Assembly (NCBI GenBank): GCA_018816205.1
Contig: JAHIWJ010000004.1
Span: 1-6,220, forward strand
DNA from: Nanobdellota archaeon
GTDB taxonomy: Archaea > Nanobdellota > Nanobdellia > Pacearchaeales > GW2011-AR1
Direction: 5' to 3'
DNA length: 6,220 bases
The position numbers were made by a program, and so were the translations under genes. Shown here piece by piece: positions 6,001 through 6,220 of this stretch (positions within the stretch are counted from its first letter, which is position 1; every line of letters begins with the position of its first letter). The notes below the pieces were generated by a model. That model had not been told where the DNA came from. It searched no databases and saw only the letters and a program-made list of their open reading frames with translations.

Positions 6001-6129
6001 TATGGAAATATACAGAAGCTTTATCCGAGGATGCCTTCGAGGTTTAAGCAGAAGGTTTTTGAGAAGATGCAGCCGCATCTGGATCGATTGAGGGATTTTA
6101 AGACTGGCGCGGGAAATCTGCACCTTTGA
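3028..6129 (+). CDS. Giant multidomain surface protein: acidic repeats, calcium-type loop, two Cys-paired Ig-like domains, PKD-like domain, coiled coil, membrane helix and duplicated cytoplasmic helical module
   Basis: 1033 residues. Residues 1-30 are a signal peptide or N-terminal anchor. Residues 31-200 are very acidic, with three degenerate repeats (tyrosines 70, 93, 117). Then DENGNGLVD (234-242) followed by WVIPHLS (246-252), a calcium-loop-like motif. Residues 270-365 are an Ig-like domain with Cys305/Cys344; 366-468 are PKD-like (YGDG at 408-411, HNYTSSG at 430-436); 477-583 are a second Ig-like domain with Cys516/Cys564. About 600-745 is helical with a likely coiled coil at 643-690; 745-850 is a membrane-proximal beta domain. 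A VTGFVSF and Gly-rich stretch (859-873) precedes the membrane helix (874-894), and two copies of a helical module follow (about 913-962 and 968-1020). I count 14 sequons, all within 269-569, outside. The stop is TGA. A long envelope or adhesion protein is inferred; no enzyme signature is visible. Confidence 0.94.
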   Translation: MLDRTLIGKASSIAVVLLLFLVLLAFVVAGDEVAGGESAPVQENVASTPPAELVGEPAVEVSDDSSEGFYVPVEEVIEVSDVGDEAVETENVYVDLDEVLSDEGVEEVAEVTDENVYVDIEEVSAGGSSGEEISVVKVASGNEEKTLLKSFDGGKKVLQAEVGESDEEIFWDIERQEEVVRNDESLVKEVVVSSEEHFNEELIYYSDLDVEVDKSQISVKWRNEDKEINFETYDENGNGLVDRISWVIPHLSVQEFEIVIDLTWTEDANSSEILINTISAPGAISASLVAFDFELTYYNLSLVLCNLTIVNNATETVVDSRDGSDEQNYYLSLSNGGYSWNFECFDVSNGTIRTNVYGNFMINANYTPVVKLTANPESLVRGNIVSFGVNVSAPPTSEVNFIKYRLNYGDGNYDTETYAAQTSIVMNLVHNYTSSGSFVANLTGTVQYVGDDSGTVYSISVYKTIVVNEPPSTADTEGPKIHLMEPENGKGFELTSRDQKIEFSYNVTDNVKTANCTFEMFYYNNSVFGEEIITEFKSDITNGSVVSYEYKDFDEGDYSWDVECWDNSSNKGSVADRDFYIEYANEGDSPGSSGTNSEVKSAEEVNEINDVQEVIDAINEFFVKEENFGPDQTDTIRDLEIDETLKFYKKKLLQMKLDLQHNLDYMEDEAKRAERKNEILSEIEQMKKEIPLTFEITDTHEYFKNSLELDFEDVIRAYAEAKGLVVDARVIRDMAAQNELLQNKLAVSTRIKEVSAEYYDGHSAEFVVVAKDIDFKSKGFDSLLEVVPSDVASSDDVSFVVPFTVLREDSPIFQIKLEDLGERETLVYTVRKALDLADIEKTTTLAFKEEVPESTIGGVTGFVSFVGGIGGGGVWFYVSWILAIALLLFLGIYSYKKVQIGRLKKHKDVRTLFAITSETEKLLKRKEIERAREKYNEAKIIYPKIPEHGKRYVYQKLQKLYLAIDKKDIVSMVKEFMAASKEGRKNDALMLYGNIQKLYPRMPSRFKQKVFEKMQPHLDRLRDFKTGAGNLHL
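3229..3402 (+). repeat. Three degenerate acidic repeats in the 1033-residue protein
   Basis: Residues 68-125 contain FYVPVEEV, VYVDLDEV and VYVDIEEV, with the tyrosines at 70, 93 and 117, giving a period of 23-24 residues. The intervening sequence is rich in Asp, Glu, Val and Ser. The second and third copies are the closest (ENVYVDLDEV and ENVYVDIEEV). The alternation of Val/Tyr with acidic residues suggests short beta strands in an otherwise extended acidic stalk. Confidence 0.65.
5764..6087 (+). repeat. Tandem duplicated cytoplasmic helical module at the C-terminus of the 1033-residue protein
   Basis: Copy A (about residues 913-962) carries EKLLKRKEIERA, IIYPKIP and VYQKLQKLY; copy B (about 968-1020) carries ASKEGRKNDALMLY, KLYPRMP and VFEKMQPHL. 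The shared pattern is a helix ending in Ala-x3-Tyr, then Tyr-Pro-Lys/Arg-x-Pro, then Val-Tyr/Phe-x-Lys-Leu/Met-Gln. It resembles a helical hairpin repeat of TPR type. A related single copy follows the membrane helix of the 698-residue protein. Confidence 0.7.
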
Positions 6130-6153
6130 AGGTGTGGATGAGAGCGCCCCAAA

Positions 6154-6162
6154 CTATTTTTA
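6154..6162 (+). terminator. Possible T-run terminator of the 1033-residue protein gene
   Basis: CTATTTTTA with five consecutive T lies 25 bases after the TGA stop. Archaeal RNA polymerase can end transcription at such T-runs without a hairpin. The run is short, so this is tentative. A small hairpin (CACCT/AGGTG with the stop TGA in its loop, 6121-6134) sits just before it. Confidence 0.33.
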
Positions 6163-6170
6163 GTAAAGAA

Positions 6171-6203
6171 ATTATAAAAAAGTGAACAAGATTGTTGTTC
6201 ACT
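6171..6203 (-). terminator. Hairpin with T-run, oriented to end a gene converging from the right
   Basis: AGTGAACAA (6181-6189) and TTGTTCACT (6195-6203) form a perfect 9-base stem with the 5-base loop GATTG. Read on the minus strand the stem is followed at once by a T-run and then AT-rich sequence (6180-6171), the layout of an intrinsic terminator. On the plus strand it is followed by A-rich sequence, so it does not fit as the terminator of the 1033-residue gene. It implies a minus-strand gene ending at or beyond the right edge. Confidence 0.45.
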
Positions 6204-6220
6204 GTAAAAAACCATAGTGA

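Overview
The window looks archaeal, and most resembles the DPANN surface-protein style seen in Woesearchaeota and Pacearchaeota. That placement is inference from protein style and promoters; no marker gene is present. The supporting signs are leaderless TATA promoters at the archaeal spacing, large secreted or membrane proteins built from Ig-like, cadherin-like and PKD-like beta domains, dense N-glycosylation sequons confined to the predicted outside, and a single membrane helix followed by short cytoplasmic helical repeats. The DNA is AT-rich. The + strand is rich in G and T throughout, whichever strand the genes lie on.

Layout. Positions 1-213 hold the downstream end of a minus-strand unit: a small predicted secreted peptide (204-79) that starts inside the end of the large gene, a weakly supported further ORF start running off the left edge (63-1), and an inverted repeat. 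Positions 2287-191 (minus) encode a 698-residue surface protein with signal peptide, four beta domains, one membrane helix, a helical module and a long Lys/Glu/Gln/Pro tail. Positions 2288-2364 are a divergent promoter region. Positions 2365-2955 (plus) encode a 196-residue protein with a cytosolic helical domain and a C-terminal membrane hairpin. A 72-base gap with its own TATA box and ribosome binding site leads to 3028-6129 (plus), a 1033-residue multidomain surface protein. Positions 6130-6220 contain a T-run and a strong hairpin oriented to end transcription of a gene converging from the right.

How they may work together. All three main proteins are predicted to cross the membrane and to place helical-repeat segments in the cytosol. 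The two large ones share one specific cytoplasmic module (one copy in the 698-residue protein, two in the 1033-residue protein). The reading I favour is a divergently transcribed cell-surface locus, in which two glycosylated beta-domain proteins extend outward and are tied together or to an internal scaffold by their helical modules, with the 196-residue protein as a membrane partner. An adhesion or envelope-structure role is inferred from domain style; no enzymatic motif was seen. No RNA gene, CRISPR array or mobile element was recognised.
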